The notes under the pieces were generated by a model. That model made no database searches. It was not told the origin of the DNA and saw only the letters and a program-made list of their open reading frames with translations. This document shows positions 1-6,451 of a stretch of 25,833 nt of DNA, piece by piece (position 1 is the first letter of the stretch; each line of letters opens with the position of its first letter). The position numbers were made by a program, and so were the translations under genes. The stretch spans positions 1 to 25,833 of the forward strand of contig JAQCQR010000028.1 of assembly GCA_027687465.1 (NCBI GenBank). Reading direction: 5' to 3'. The DNA comes from Coriobacteriaceae bacterium AF08-21 (GTDB taxonomy: Bacteria; Actinomycetota; Coriobacteriia; Coriobacteriales; Coriobacteriaceae).

Positions 1-13
1 TCTAGGCGGTGTC

Positions 14-57
14 CCCTCCCTTTCAAGAAAGGGCGGAGGCGGGGCATTCCCCGCCTC
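14..57. terminator. Pair of GC-rich hairpins at the window edge
   Basis: Two adjacent hairpins are visible. CCCTTTC (18-24) pairs with GAAAGGG (27-33). GAGGCGGGG (36-44) pairs with CCCCGCCTC (49-57) around the loop CATT. The T-tract is weak, so this is probably the terminator or 3' repeat of a gene lying left of the window. No start or end of that gene can be seen. Confidence 0.45.
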
Positions 58-96
58 TTACACCACATCTCTGCGCGCTACCGTCGGCAGATTGGC

Positions 97-286
97 CCAC
101 CTACTTTTTTCGAGTTGTTCGGCCAGCTGAACCACTAGTCGAGGCCCCTTGAACCGCAATCGAGCGCTATAGTCGCCCCAATTTCGCAACCAAGCCCTAT
201 AAATCTACCTGAATCAATTCGAATAAGACGTTGCGATCACACCATTCGTATAGGATAAGGCCGAATAACTCAAATTATGTTGGTGA
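97..286. repeat. Inverted-end repeat unit 1, upstream of the endonuclease-like gene
   Basis: A 28-nt arm at 97-124 recurs inverted at 259-286; the two match at 21 of 28 positions. The same arm occurs again at 1729-1756 (direct; 25 of 28 against the first) and at 1921-1948 (inverted; 22 of 28). So two units with inward-facing ends bracket the gene at 501-1709. Read in one frame, every arm encodes P-T-x-F-(E/D)-(L/M)-F-G, and most differences are conservative at the protein level, though the arm at 259-286 carries a stop. The interiors of the two units are not alike. Could be a miniature mobile element, a regulatory element or a peptide-coding remnant. Confidence 0.55.
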
Positions 287-500
287 GGCATCTGAGCGGT
301 CGGCAAAAACGCTTAGAAGCTACGAATCCGCAACTAAAGTTCACCAAAATTGGGCAGCCGACAGAAACCTCCCCAGCCGAAGCTGCCCCCCCTCAATACG
401 ACAGCTCAAAAACCCACCGTTCGCAGAAGATAAGCCGCGCCCCAATACCGTTGCCCGAAGTTTCGAGCGTATATGGCGTCCGCTATGCCATCATGCGCGT

Positions 501-1709
501 ATGGGAATCGTTCTGTCACATACCACGGCACGCGCTGTATACCAAACAGTCAACTCGCTCGCAAGCCACGCGACCGATCCCATATCTATGGAAAAGATCA
601 AGGTGTCTGCGCCGACCACGTCCAACCTGGAAGCGGCGCGAGCATGGCTCAACAGAAAGAATGTCGATTCTGAAAGCATCCATGTGCTGACGTTTTCCAA
701 TAATGCCAAAAGGCACCGCAAGGGCTGCATCTGCCACTGCACGCGCTATGCGTTTGATGCAGAAAGCTACCTAGAACTCGAGCCGAACGTCTACATCGTC
801 GACATCAAGCTGTGCGCGTTAGAAGCAACAGCCGACCTCAACCTTTCGGAGCTCGTTGAGTATTACTTTGAAATCTGCGGCTCCTACGCGCTTGGAACGT
901 CCGACGAAACTCAATATCGCGAGCGCCCAGCCCTAACCAGCGTTGAAGAGCTCAGAGCCTTCTTTTCAGAGGCATCGGGGTATCGTGGATCTAATAAAGC
1001 ACTTAAGGCACTTTCTTATGTACGCGAAGGCTGTCGCTCCCCACTCGAAACGGCGTTTGTCATGATGCTGACAATGCCCAAGTCAATGGGTGGCTTAGCC
1101 ATACGCGCTATCAAAACGGACTATCCGATCCCAGTCCCCAAAAGATACGCCGCCCTAACGCGACGGACGGTTTTCTACCTCGACGCGCTGCTCGAAAATT
1201 CGATGACCGATATCGAATACAACGGCTTTTACCACGATGAGCCCGAACAGCAATCAATTGACGAGGAACGCCGAAACACGCTGCGAAACATGGGATATGC
1301 CGTTATCACAGTTAGTCGTCATTCGTTTTTCAAGCAGTCCGCTTTTAGGCGGGTCATGGAAGCGATTCGCATTCGCGAGAAGATATGGCCCGGTCGACTC
1401 CCGGATAACTTCGCCATCCTGCAAGAAACTCTTCGTCAATTTGTCTTGCGGCGCTACTTCGAATACGGTCGCCGCGTCCTGGAGACACTCAAAGAAGAAG
1501 AGGCCGCCAAGCGCGAAATTGCAAGCCAATATCCGCAAGCTGATGACCCGAGCATCAACGATGTGCCAGAACCCGACGACATGCAACACGTCGGGGCCCT
1601 TGCTGAGGAAATCAATGAGCCTTGGGAATGCGACATGTTCGCAAAAATCGATGAAAACCGCACGGAAGACGACACGATTATTGATCTAATTGAGAATTCG
1701 CTCTTCTAA
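501..1709 (+). CDS. Hypothetical protein with endonuclease-like (DUF559/Vsr-type) domain
   Basis: A 402-residue protein. The N-terminal half, with segments around residues 78-130 (CHC, then YLELEPNVYIVD and ICGSYAL), resembles a family of actinobacterial proteins of unknown role that place an 'SPE...L.E...CG.YAL' module before a restriction-endonuclease-like fold. The C-terminal half has SPLE (180-183), then D237-I-E239-Y-N-G with H245, D254 and R257, followed by a hydrophobic strand (GYAVITV, 265-271). This fits the order of a PD-(D/E)xK-like or DUF559 core. The tail (330-402) is acidic and helical. The frame is open from a TTG at 231, but 231-500 overlaps a repeat arm and does not look coding. 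ATG 501 gives a family-like N-terminus (MGIVLSHTTA) although no good ribosome binding site precedes it; ATG 588 is an alternative. Base composition is visibly less GC-rich than the zinc genes next door, suggesting acquisition. DNA cleavage is inferred, not shown. Confidence 0.75.
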   Translation: MGIVLSHTTARAVYQTVNSLASHATDPISMEKIKVSAPTTSNLEAARAWLNRKNVDSESIHVLTFSNNAKRHRKGCICHCTRYAFDAESYLELEPNVYIVDIKLCALEATADLNLSELVEYYFEICGSYALGTSDETQYRERPALTSVEELRAFFSEASGYRGSNKALKALSYVREGCRSPLETAFVMMLTMPKSMGGLAIRAIKTDYPIPVPKRYAALTRRTVFYLDALLENSMTDIEYNGFYHDEPEQQSIDEERRNTLRNMGYAVITVSRHSFFKQSAFRRVMEAIRIREKIWPGRLPDNFAILQETLRQFVLRRYFEYGRRVLETLKEEEAAKREIASQYPQADDPSINDVPEPDDMQHVGALAEEINEPWECDMFAKIDENRTEDDTIIDLIENSLF

Positions 1710-2024
1710 AGGCGATCTCTGCGGATGTCCACCTACATTTTTCGACTTATTCGGCCACCGATGTGCCAGATTGGCTGCAGCAATGCTCAATATAACTTTA
1801 GATAAAACTGATTCTGCAGGAACTCCCGTAGAGGAAGAACTGATTCTCGCGGTATTTAACACGATAAAGTACAAATATGAACAGTTCTAATGCTTCTCAA
1901 GGTGGCTTTCTTAGCATGCTGGCCGAACATCTCGAAATATGTTGGCGAGCATTGCGTCGATGTCTCCCAACCCGCAGAAAATCGCAGAGGCGGCAAGCAG
2001 TCATCGAAATTAACGAAAATAGTA
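1710..2024. other. AT-rich intergenic stretch with repeat unit 2 and a 35-codon remnant
   Basis: Between the endonuclease-like gene and the zinc operon promoter. It contains the second inverted-end unit and, inside it, a 35-codon open frame (1783-1890, plus strand) that starts at ATG and ends in EELILAVFNTIKYKYEQF. This reads like the C-terminus of a real protein but has no convincing ribosome binding site, so it may be a gene remnant or a very small gene. Nothing else recognisable was seen up to the promoter at 2025. Confidence 0.4.
1729..1948. repeat. Inverted-end repeat unit 2, downstream of the endonuclease-like gene
   Basis: Arms at 1729-1756 and, inverted, 1921-1948 belong to the same family as unit 1 (97-286). 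In the coding-like frame they read CPPTFFDLFGH (plus strand) and CSPTYFEMFGQ (minus strand). The unit is about 220 bp, AT-rich inside, and begins about 20 bp after the stop codon at 1709. Confidence 0.55.
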
Positions 2025-2085
2025 TTGACATATGAACATGCGCTCATATAATAGGAAGTAAGTTATATGAGCGCATGTTCATATG
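2025..2085 (+). promoter_or_regulatory. Zinc-operon promoter with a double ArsR-type operator
   Basis: Consensus -35 TTGACA (2025-2030) and -10 TATAAT (2047-2052) are separated by 16 bp. A perfect 21-bp inverted repeat has arms at 2029-2049 and 2065-2085. Each arm is itself an ATATGA...TCATAT or TGTTCATAT type site, as known for SmtB/CzrA/CadC regulators. The first arm fills the -35/-10 spacer, so a bound repressor would block RNA polymerase. The ribosome binding site GAAAGGA (2085-2091) lies 7 nt before the arsR start. Confidence 0.9.
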
Positions 2086-2098
2086 AAAGGATATTGCA

Positions 2099-2464
2099 AT
2101 GAGCAGCCACGCTGATGAAACAAAGACTGGCATCGAGGCCACCGAGCCGATCGTCCCCACCACCTGCTCGCCCGAGGACCTTCCCGACGAGGAACTTCTC
2201 TACGACCTCGCCGACCTGTTCAAGGTCTTCAGTGACACCACGCGCATCAAGATTCTCTATGCCCTCATGGGTCGCGAGCTGTGTGTGGCGGACATCGCCG
2301 AAGCGACCGAAACCTCGCAGTCGGCAGTATCGCACCAGCTGCGCACGCTTAAGCAGTCGCACCTGGTCAAGTTCCGCCGCGACGGCCGCAACATCCTCTA
2401 CTCGCTTGCCGACGATCACGTCTACACCATGCTCAACCAGGGCATGAGCCATATCTGCGAATAG
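2099..2464 (+). CDS. ArsR/SmtB-family zinc-type metal sensor repressor
   Basis: A 121-residue winged-helix repressor. The helix-turn-helix region (about 58-90: VADIAEATETSQSAVSHQLRTLK) carries the family signature. The C-terminal helix has D105-x-H107-x10-H118-x2-E121, the exact spacing of the alpha-5 zinc site of SmtB (D-x-H ... H-x2-E), so the likely inducer is Zn(II), perhaps also Cd or Co. The alpha-3 ELCVADIA segment has a single Cys, not the CxC of ArsR/CadC sensors, which argues against As or Pb sensing. The gene sits directly behind its own operator pair and 62 bp before the HMA gene, apparently in one transcript. Metal removal of the repressor from DNA is known for the family; the exact metal is inferred. 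Confidence 0.93.
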   Translation: MSSHADETKTGIEATEPIVPTTCSPEDLPDEELLYDLADLFKVFSDTTRIKILYALMGRELCVADIAEATETSQSAVSHQLRTLKQSHLVKFRRDGRNILYSLADDHVYTMLNQGMSHICE

Positions 2465-2526
2465 CAACCAACCGCGGTACCAGCGCGGCCTGCACCCAAG
2501 CCGCAAAACAGGGAAAGGAACCCACC

Positions 2527-2745
2527 ATGAAAAAGCAGTTTAAACTCGACGAGATCGACTGCGCCAACTGCGCGCGCGAGCTTCAGGACGAACTTGCCAA
2601 GCTCGAGGGCGTCAAATCCGTGTCCGTCAACTTTATGACCCAGAAGCTGACGCTCGAGGCCGACGACGCCGAGTTCGACGAGGTGCTCAACCGCGTTGTA
2701 GAGTTTACGGCCGACGCCGAGCCGGACTGCGAGATCATTCTCTAG
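2527..2745 (+). CDS. Small HMA-domain heavy-metal-binding protein
   Basis: A 72-residue stand-alone ferredoxin-like HMA domain. The metal site is D11-C12-A-N-C15; an acidic residue just before CxxC is typical of Zn/Cd-handling HMA domains such as that of ZntA, unlike the MxCxxC of copper chaperones. The start ATG follows GGGAAAGGA. It probably binds zinc in the cytoplasm, delivering it to or sampling it for the exporter encoded 100 bp downstream, whose own N-terminus has no HMA domain. Partnering is inferred from gene order. Confidence 0.9.
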   Translation: MKKQFKLDEIDCANCARELQDELAKLEGVKSVSVNFMTQKLTLEADDAEFDEVLNRVVEFTADAEPDCEIIL

Positions 2746-2766
2746 CCCAGGTTTACGCCAACCTGC

Positions 2767-2789
2767 AAGGCCGCGCTTGCCGCGGCCTT
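2767..2789 (+). terminator. Hairpin between the HMA gene and the ATPase gene
   Basis: AAGGCCGCG (2767-2775) pairs with CGCGGCCTT (2781-2789), a 9-bp stem with a 5-nt loop followed by only a short T run. It lies 22 bp after the HMA stop and just before the third operator. It may partly end the arsR-hma transcript or stabilise its 3' end. Confidence 0.6.
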
Positions 2790-2802
2790 TGCTCGCGAAA
2801 TT

Positions 2803-2822
2803 ATATGAGCGAGTGTTCATAC
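2803..2822 (+). promoter_or_regulatory. Third ArsR-type operator, in front of the ATPase
   Basis: This 20-bp site matches the downstream operator arm at 2065-2084 at 17 of 20 positions (ATATGAGC...TGTTCATA). It lies 23 bp before the ATPase start. A second zinc-responsive promoter here is likely, although no clear -35/-10 pair was found (TTGCCG 2777 with TTATAT 2801 is the best guess). Confidence 0.8.
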
Positions 2823-2845
2823 ATTCAAATGGGAGGATACGAGTC

Positions 2846-4798
2846 ATGGCCACCGCCGACCCCAAAAAGAAAAAGAAGAAGCGCAAGAAAAAAGAGTCAC
2901 TCGAGCATAAGCGCAACCGCATCCTGGTAGCGCTGGGCATTTTTGCCGTGGTGTACGCCCTCGATGAGCTCGGCACCCTCACCGCCGCATTCGGCACCCC
3001 GGGCGACATCTACGCCAGCTTTGTGCTGTTCCTCGTGCCGTTTTTGATTGCCGGCTACGACGTACTGCAAAAGGCATTCAATAACATCCGCCGCGGCAAG
3101 GCCTTCGACGAGAGTTTCCTTATGGCCGTCGCGACTATCGGCGCGTTTGCCATGGTGCTCTTCCCCGACACCGACCCGCACATGGCCGAAGGCGCCGCTG
3201 TCATGCTGTTCTACCAGGTCGGCGAGCTGTTCCAGGCATACGCCGTGGGCAAGAGCCGCAAGTCGATCAGTGCCATGATGGACATCGCGCCCGACTACGC
3301 CAACGTCGAGCAGACCGACGGCACGCTCGAGCAGGTCTTCCCCGATGACATCGCCGTCGGCACCGTGATCGTCGTCAAGCCCGGCGAGCGCGTGCCTATC
3401 GACGGCATCATCGTCGAGGGCGAAACCCAGCTCGACACCGCCGCGCTCACGGGCGAGTCGGTCCCCCGCCCCGCCAAGTCCGGCGACGATATCATCAGCG
3501 GCTGCATCAACATGACGGGCCTCATCCGCGTGCGCACTACCAAGCCCTTTGGCGAGTCCACCGTCGCGCGCGTCCTGGAGCTCGTAGAGAATGCCAGCGA
3601 AAAGAAGGCGCGCACCGAAAACTTCATCACGCGCTTTGCCCGCGTCTACACCCCCGCCGTCACCGGCGCTGCCGCGGTGCTCGCGCTTGGCGGCAGCCTG
3701 GTGACTGGCGCTTGGTCCGATTGGATCCTGCGCGGCCTGACCTTCCTGGTTGTCAGTTGCCCGTGCGCGCTCGTGATCAGCGTGCCGCTGAGCTTCTTTG
3801 GCGGCATTGGCGGCGCGTCCAAGCTGGGCGTTCTCATCAAGGGTTCTAACTATCTCGAGGCGCTCGCCGACGTGGACACCGTCGTCTTCGACAAAACCGG
3901 CACGCTCACCAACGGCACATTCTCGGTGGTCGCGGTGCACCCCGAGGCTGGCTATACCGAGCAATCGTTGCTTGAAGTCGCAGCCCTCGCCGAGTCATTC
4001 TCCGACCACCCCATCGCGCAGTCGGTACGCGCCGCCTACCTGGGCGAGGTCGACCCCAAGCGCGTGAGCGACTCCGCCAACGACGCGGGCCATGGCGTGA
4101 CAGCGACCATCGATGGCAAGCACGTCGTCGTCGGCAACGCCAAGATGCTCGCCGCAGCCGGCGTTGAAGCGCCGGACTGTGAGGTTGTCGGCACAATCCT
4201 CCACGTGCTCGTGAACGGCGTGTATGTCGGCCACATCGTGATTGCAGACACCGTCAAGGCCGATGCCGAGCAGACGATCCGCGACCTGCACGCCGCCGGC
4301 GTCAAGCGCACCGTTATGCTCACGGGCGACCGCGAGGAAGTAGCTGCGTCCGTTGCCGAACAGTTGGGGCTCGACGAGTTCCACGCGCAGCTGCTGCCGG
4401 GCGACAAGGTCGAGCGTGTTGAAGCGCTGCTCGCGGCCGAAAGCGGCAAGGGCAAGCTCGCTTTTGTGGGCGACGGCATCAATGATGCGCCCGTGCTTAC
4501 GCGCGCAGATGTGGGCATTGCCATGGGCGCCATGGGGTCCGACGCCGCGATTGAGGCCGCCGACGTGGTGCTCATGGATGACAAACCGTCCAACATTTCC
4601 CGCGCGATCCGCGTGGCGCGCAAGACTATGTCGATTGTTTGGCAGAACATCATCTTTGCGCTGGGCGTTAAGCTGCTGATTTTGGTGCTGGCAGCGCTGG
4701 GCATCGCCAATATGTGGCTTGCCGTCTTTGGCGACGTGGGCGTGGCGATCATCGCCATCCTGAACGCCATGCGCGCGATGGGTGTCAAGAACCTGTAG
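2846..4798 (+). CDS. zntA: P1B-type Zn2+/Cd2+-exporting ATPase
   Basis: A 650-residue membrane pump that drives zinc or cadmium out of the cell with ATP. Visible motifs: actuator TGES (202-205), membrane metal site CPC (305-307), phosphorylated D349 in DKTGT, the HP motif of P1B pumps (388-389), hinge GDGIND (542-547), and D630 in the last membrane segment (FGDVGVAII), which matches the conserved Asp of ZntA-type (P1B-2) pumps. The N-terminus lacks an HMA domain and instead has a lysine-rich stretch (7-16). Start chosen at ATG 2846 because GGGAGG (2831-2836) precedes it; the longer frame from 2777 would run through the operator. The symbol denotes family and not proven orthology; cadA is an equal alternative. 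Confidence 0.93.
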   Translation: MATADPKKKKKKRKKKESLEHKRNRILVALGIFAVVYALDELGTLTAAFGTPGDIYASFVLFLVPFLIAGYDVLQKAFNNIRRGKAFDESFLMAVATIGAFAMVLFPDTDPHMAEGAAVMLFYQVGELFQAYAVGKSRKSISAMMDIAPDYANVEQTDGTLEQVFPDDIAVGTVIVVKPGERVPIDGIIVEGETQLDTAALTGESVPRPAKSGDDIISGCINMTGLIRVRTTKPFGESTVARVLELVENASEKKARTENFITRFARVYTPAVTGAAAVLALGGSLVTGAWSDWILRGLTFLVVSCPCALVISVPLSFFGGIGGASKLGVLIKGSNYLEALADVDTVVFDKTGTLTNGTFSVVAVHPEAGYTEQSLLEVAALAESFSDHPIAQSVRAAYLGEVDPKRVSDSANDAGHGVTATIDGKHVVVGNAKMLAAAGVEAPDCEVVGTILHVLVNGVYVGHIVIADTVKADAEQTIRDLHAAGVKRTVMLTGDREEVAASVAEQLGLDEFHAQLLPGDKVERVEALLAAESGKGKLAFVGDGINDAPVLTRADVGIAMGAMGSDAAIEAADVVLMDDKPSNISRAIRVARKTMSIVWQNIIFALGVKLLILVLAALGIANMWLAVFGDVGVAIIAILNAMRAMGVKNL

Positions 4799-4814
4799 CG
4801 CTCGTGATCCCTCC

Positions 4815-4941
4815 GGCCGGGGCCGGGCTTGGTTTTGAAAACGTCCTCGCGCATGAGGCCCGTCTTTCCTGCTCCTGCGGAGCAACGGAAAGGCGGGCCT
4901 CGCGCTGCGGAGTGTTTTCAAAACCAAGCCCGGCCCCGGCC
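4815..4941. repeat. Long nested palindrome between convergent genes
   Basis: A perfect 28-bp inverted repeat (4815-4842 with 4914-4941) encloses a second stem, GAGGCCCG.. paired with ..CGGGCCTC (15 bp with one G-T), and a third, TGCTCC/GGAGCA. The whole forms one extended ~127-nt hairpin. It separates the plus-strand ATPase from the minus-strand DtxR-type gene and could end transcription from both sides. The size and near-perfect pairing also suit a recent palindromic repeat insertion. 4942-5077 shows nothing further. Confidence 0.85.
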
Positions 4942-5077
4942 TGCATTGACACAGCTGGCGGTTCTTGGGCATCGCTTGCTGGCGGGGTTCCTTTGCTGAA
5001 ATGGACTTGGCCGAAAGGGCCGCTGGTCCCGGTCGCTGGTTCGCGCTTTGCGTGAACTCCGCGCTACTGTGGGTCAG

Positions 5078-5467
5078 TTAGGCTTCTGTTTTTGGACCCG
5101 CTACATCTTCCCGCCTCAGCATCGACCTTAGCTTCTCGAAACTCTCCTCGCTCAGGCAGTGCTCCATGTGGCAGCCCTCTTGCGACGCGACCTCGGGCGT
5201 TACGCCTGCGTCCTCTAGCAGACCTACAAAAAAGCAGTGGCGCTCCCACATTTGACGGGCAACCTCAAGACCGCGTTCCGTCAGATGCACGTCGCGTTTG
5301 CCCATTTCGACATAGCCGTTGCTTTCCAGCGTCGCCATGGCCTTGGAAACGCTCGCCTTGGTTACGCCGAGGTACTCCGCAACGTCGATCGAGCGCACGG
5401 TGCCCTGACGTTCCGACAGAACGTAGATCGATTCGAGATAGTCTTCTCCGGATTCACGCAGGGCCAT
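5078..5467 (-). CDS. DtxR/MntR-family metal-dependent transcriptional regulator
   Basis: A 129-residue regulator with an N-terminal winged helix (about 1-65; DVAEYLGVTKASVSKAMATLE is the helix-turn-helix) and the metal-binding/dimerisation helices, without the SH3-like third domain of DtxR. Aligned on the families, the ligands are D9, E12, H77, C99, E102 and H103. D9 and E12 match MntR (Mn), while C99 in GCHMEH matches the Cys of DtxR/IdeR (Fe), so the site looks mixed. The ribosome binding site AAAGGCGG precedes ATG 5467. No transporter is adjacent, so targets are unknown. Direct repeats upstream may be its own operators. Confidence 0.9.
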   Translation of the reverse strand: MALRESGEDYLESIYVLSERQGTVRSIDVAEYLGVTKASVSKAMATLESNGYVEMGKRDVHLTERGLEVARQMWERHCFFVGLLEDAGVTPEVASQEGCHMEHCLSEESFEKLRSMLRREDVAGPKTEA

Positions 5468-5520
5468 GGGCCGCCTTTCGCGATGGCTTCTAGTTAGCCT
5501 TTGGATACTTTTGCTTGATT

Positions 5521-5575
5521 TACTTTACCGCAAAAGTTGCCCATGTCTTACTACTTTGCCTAAAAGTTAGCCGTG
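5521..5575 (-). promoter_or_regulatory. Direct repeats upstream of the DtxR-type gene
   Basis: Two similar stretches of 24-25 bp lie 31 bp apart on the plus strand: 5521-5545 and 5552-5575, both beginning TACTTT(A/G)CC and sharing AAAAGTT(G/A)(C/G)CC. On the gene strand the second contains GGCTAA-CTT-TTAGGC, an imperfect palindrome like DtxR/IdeR half sites. They are candidate autoregulatory operators. Confidence 0.45.
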
Positions 5576-5597
5576 TTTCACAAAACATGCGGGACGA

Positions 5598-5633
5598 AAA
5601 CAAAATGGGGACGCCCCGCAAGGAGTGTCCCCA
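5598..5633 (-). terminator. Intrinsic terminator of the ABC-F/HAD transcript
   Basis: On the minus strand TGGGGAC (5633-5627) pairs with GTCCCCA (5612-5606) and is followed at once by TTTTGTTTT. It lies 42 bp past the HAD stop codon. Its arms are GGGGAC/GTCCCC motifs of the same type as the dispersed repeats in this window. Confidence 0.7.
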
Positions 5634-5671
5634 ACTGCCGGCAGAAAAGGAACGTCCCTAAGTGCCGGCCG
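5634..5671. repeat. REP-like GTCCC / TGCCGGC modules
   Basis: Two copies of a GTCCC(C/T)AA(C/G)TGCCGG module (starting at 5628 and 5655) are separated by AAAAGGAAC. The same modules recur at 22421-22470 and 25707-25755, always next to gene ends. Confidence 0.6.
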
Positions 5672-5674
5672 CAG

Positions 5675-6445
5675 CTACAGTAGCCCAAAGTGCTTGGCGG
5701 CGTTGTAAATGCCGTCGTCGTCTACGGCGGTCGTAACGTAGGTCGCTGCAGCTTTCACGGTCTCCTGCGCGTTGCCCATGGCCACACTTGTGCCCACGGC
5801 CGAGAACATCGACAGGTCGTTCTCGCCGTCGCCAAAGGCAATCGCCTCGCTCGCGTCGACACCCAGGCGTTCCAGCGTCGCCGCGACACCCAGGTCCTTA
5901 CCGCCGTTGGCAGGGATAATGTCGCAGAACAAATCACACCAGCGCGTAGTGAGAGAATGCGACACCGCGTCGGTCACGATATGTTCGTCGGCAGGGTCCA
6001 CAAAGGCGCAGAACTGGTAGACCGGCGCATCGAAGGCATGCTCAAACGGTTCCTCGTGGTAGACAATCCCCGCGTTGCTGCCGGCCGTCACCACGCGCTC
6101 GGACAGGCGGTTCACAAACGAGTTCTCGCCCTGCATACACAGCGAGTCATAGCGCCCCTGCGCCACCTGGTCCACAATCGCCGCGACGTCGTCCGAATCG
6201 ATCGGGCAGCTGCGGTAAACGCCCTTGGCATCAAAACAGTGCTGACCCGAAAGCGTGATGTACGCATCCCAACCAAGATCGAACAGCCAATCGGGCATCT
6301 GATAGGTCGGGCGACCCGTGGCGATCACGCACGCAATCCCCTGCTCATGAAAGCTGTCGAGCACCTGCTGCGCCGACGCCGGAATCCGATGGGTCTTAAA
6401 GCTCAGCAACGTGCCGTCGATATCGAAAAACGCGGCCTTGATCAT
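5675..6445 (-). CDS. Cof-type HAD-IIB family phosphatase
   Basis: A 256-residue HAD hydrolase. Motif I is D8-I-D10-G-T, motif II lies in ATGRP (about 43-47), the motif III lysine in NGGKDLG and motif IV in FGDGENDL. The large C2-type cap (about 85-185) between motifs II and III marks the Cof/YidA group, which dephosphorylates sugar phosphates and other small phosphorylated molecules in the cytoplasm. The substrate cannot be read from sequence. Only a few bases separate it from the ABC-F stop codon and its ribosome binding site lies in the ABC-F end, so the two genes are probably co-transcribed. Confidence 0.9.
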   Translation of the reverse strand: MIKAAFFDIDGTLLSFKTHRIPASAQQVLDSFHEQGIACVIATGRPTYQMPDWLFDLGWDAYITLSGQHCFDAKGVYRSCPIDSDDVAAIVDQVAQGRYDSLCMQGENSFVNRLSERVVTAGSNAGIVYHEEPFEHAFDAPVYQFCAFVDPADEHIVTDAVSHSLTTRWCDLFCDIIPANGGKDLGVAATLERLGVDASEAIAFGDGENDLSMFSAVGTSVAMGNAQETVKAAATYVTTAVDDDGIYNAAKHFGLL

Positions 6446-6451
6446 CCTCGC

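Noticed and set aside
231..500. N-terminal extension of the endonuclease-like gene from TTG 231
   Set aside because: It would translate through a repeat arm (259-286), has no ribosome binding site and reads unlike protein; ATG 501 gives a family-like start.
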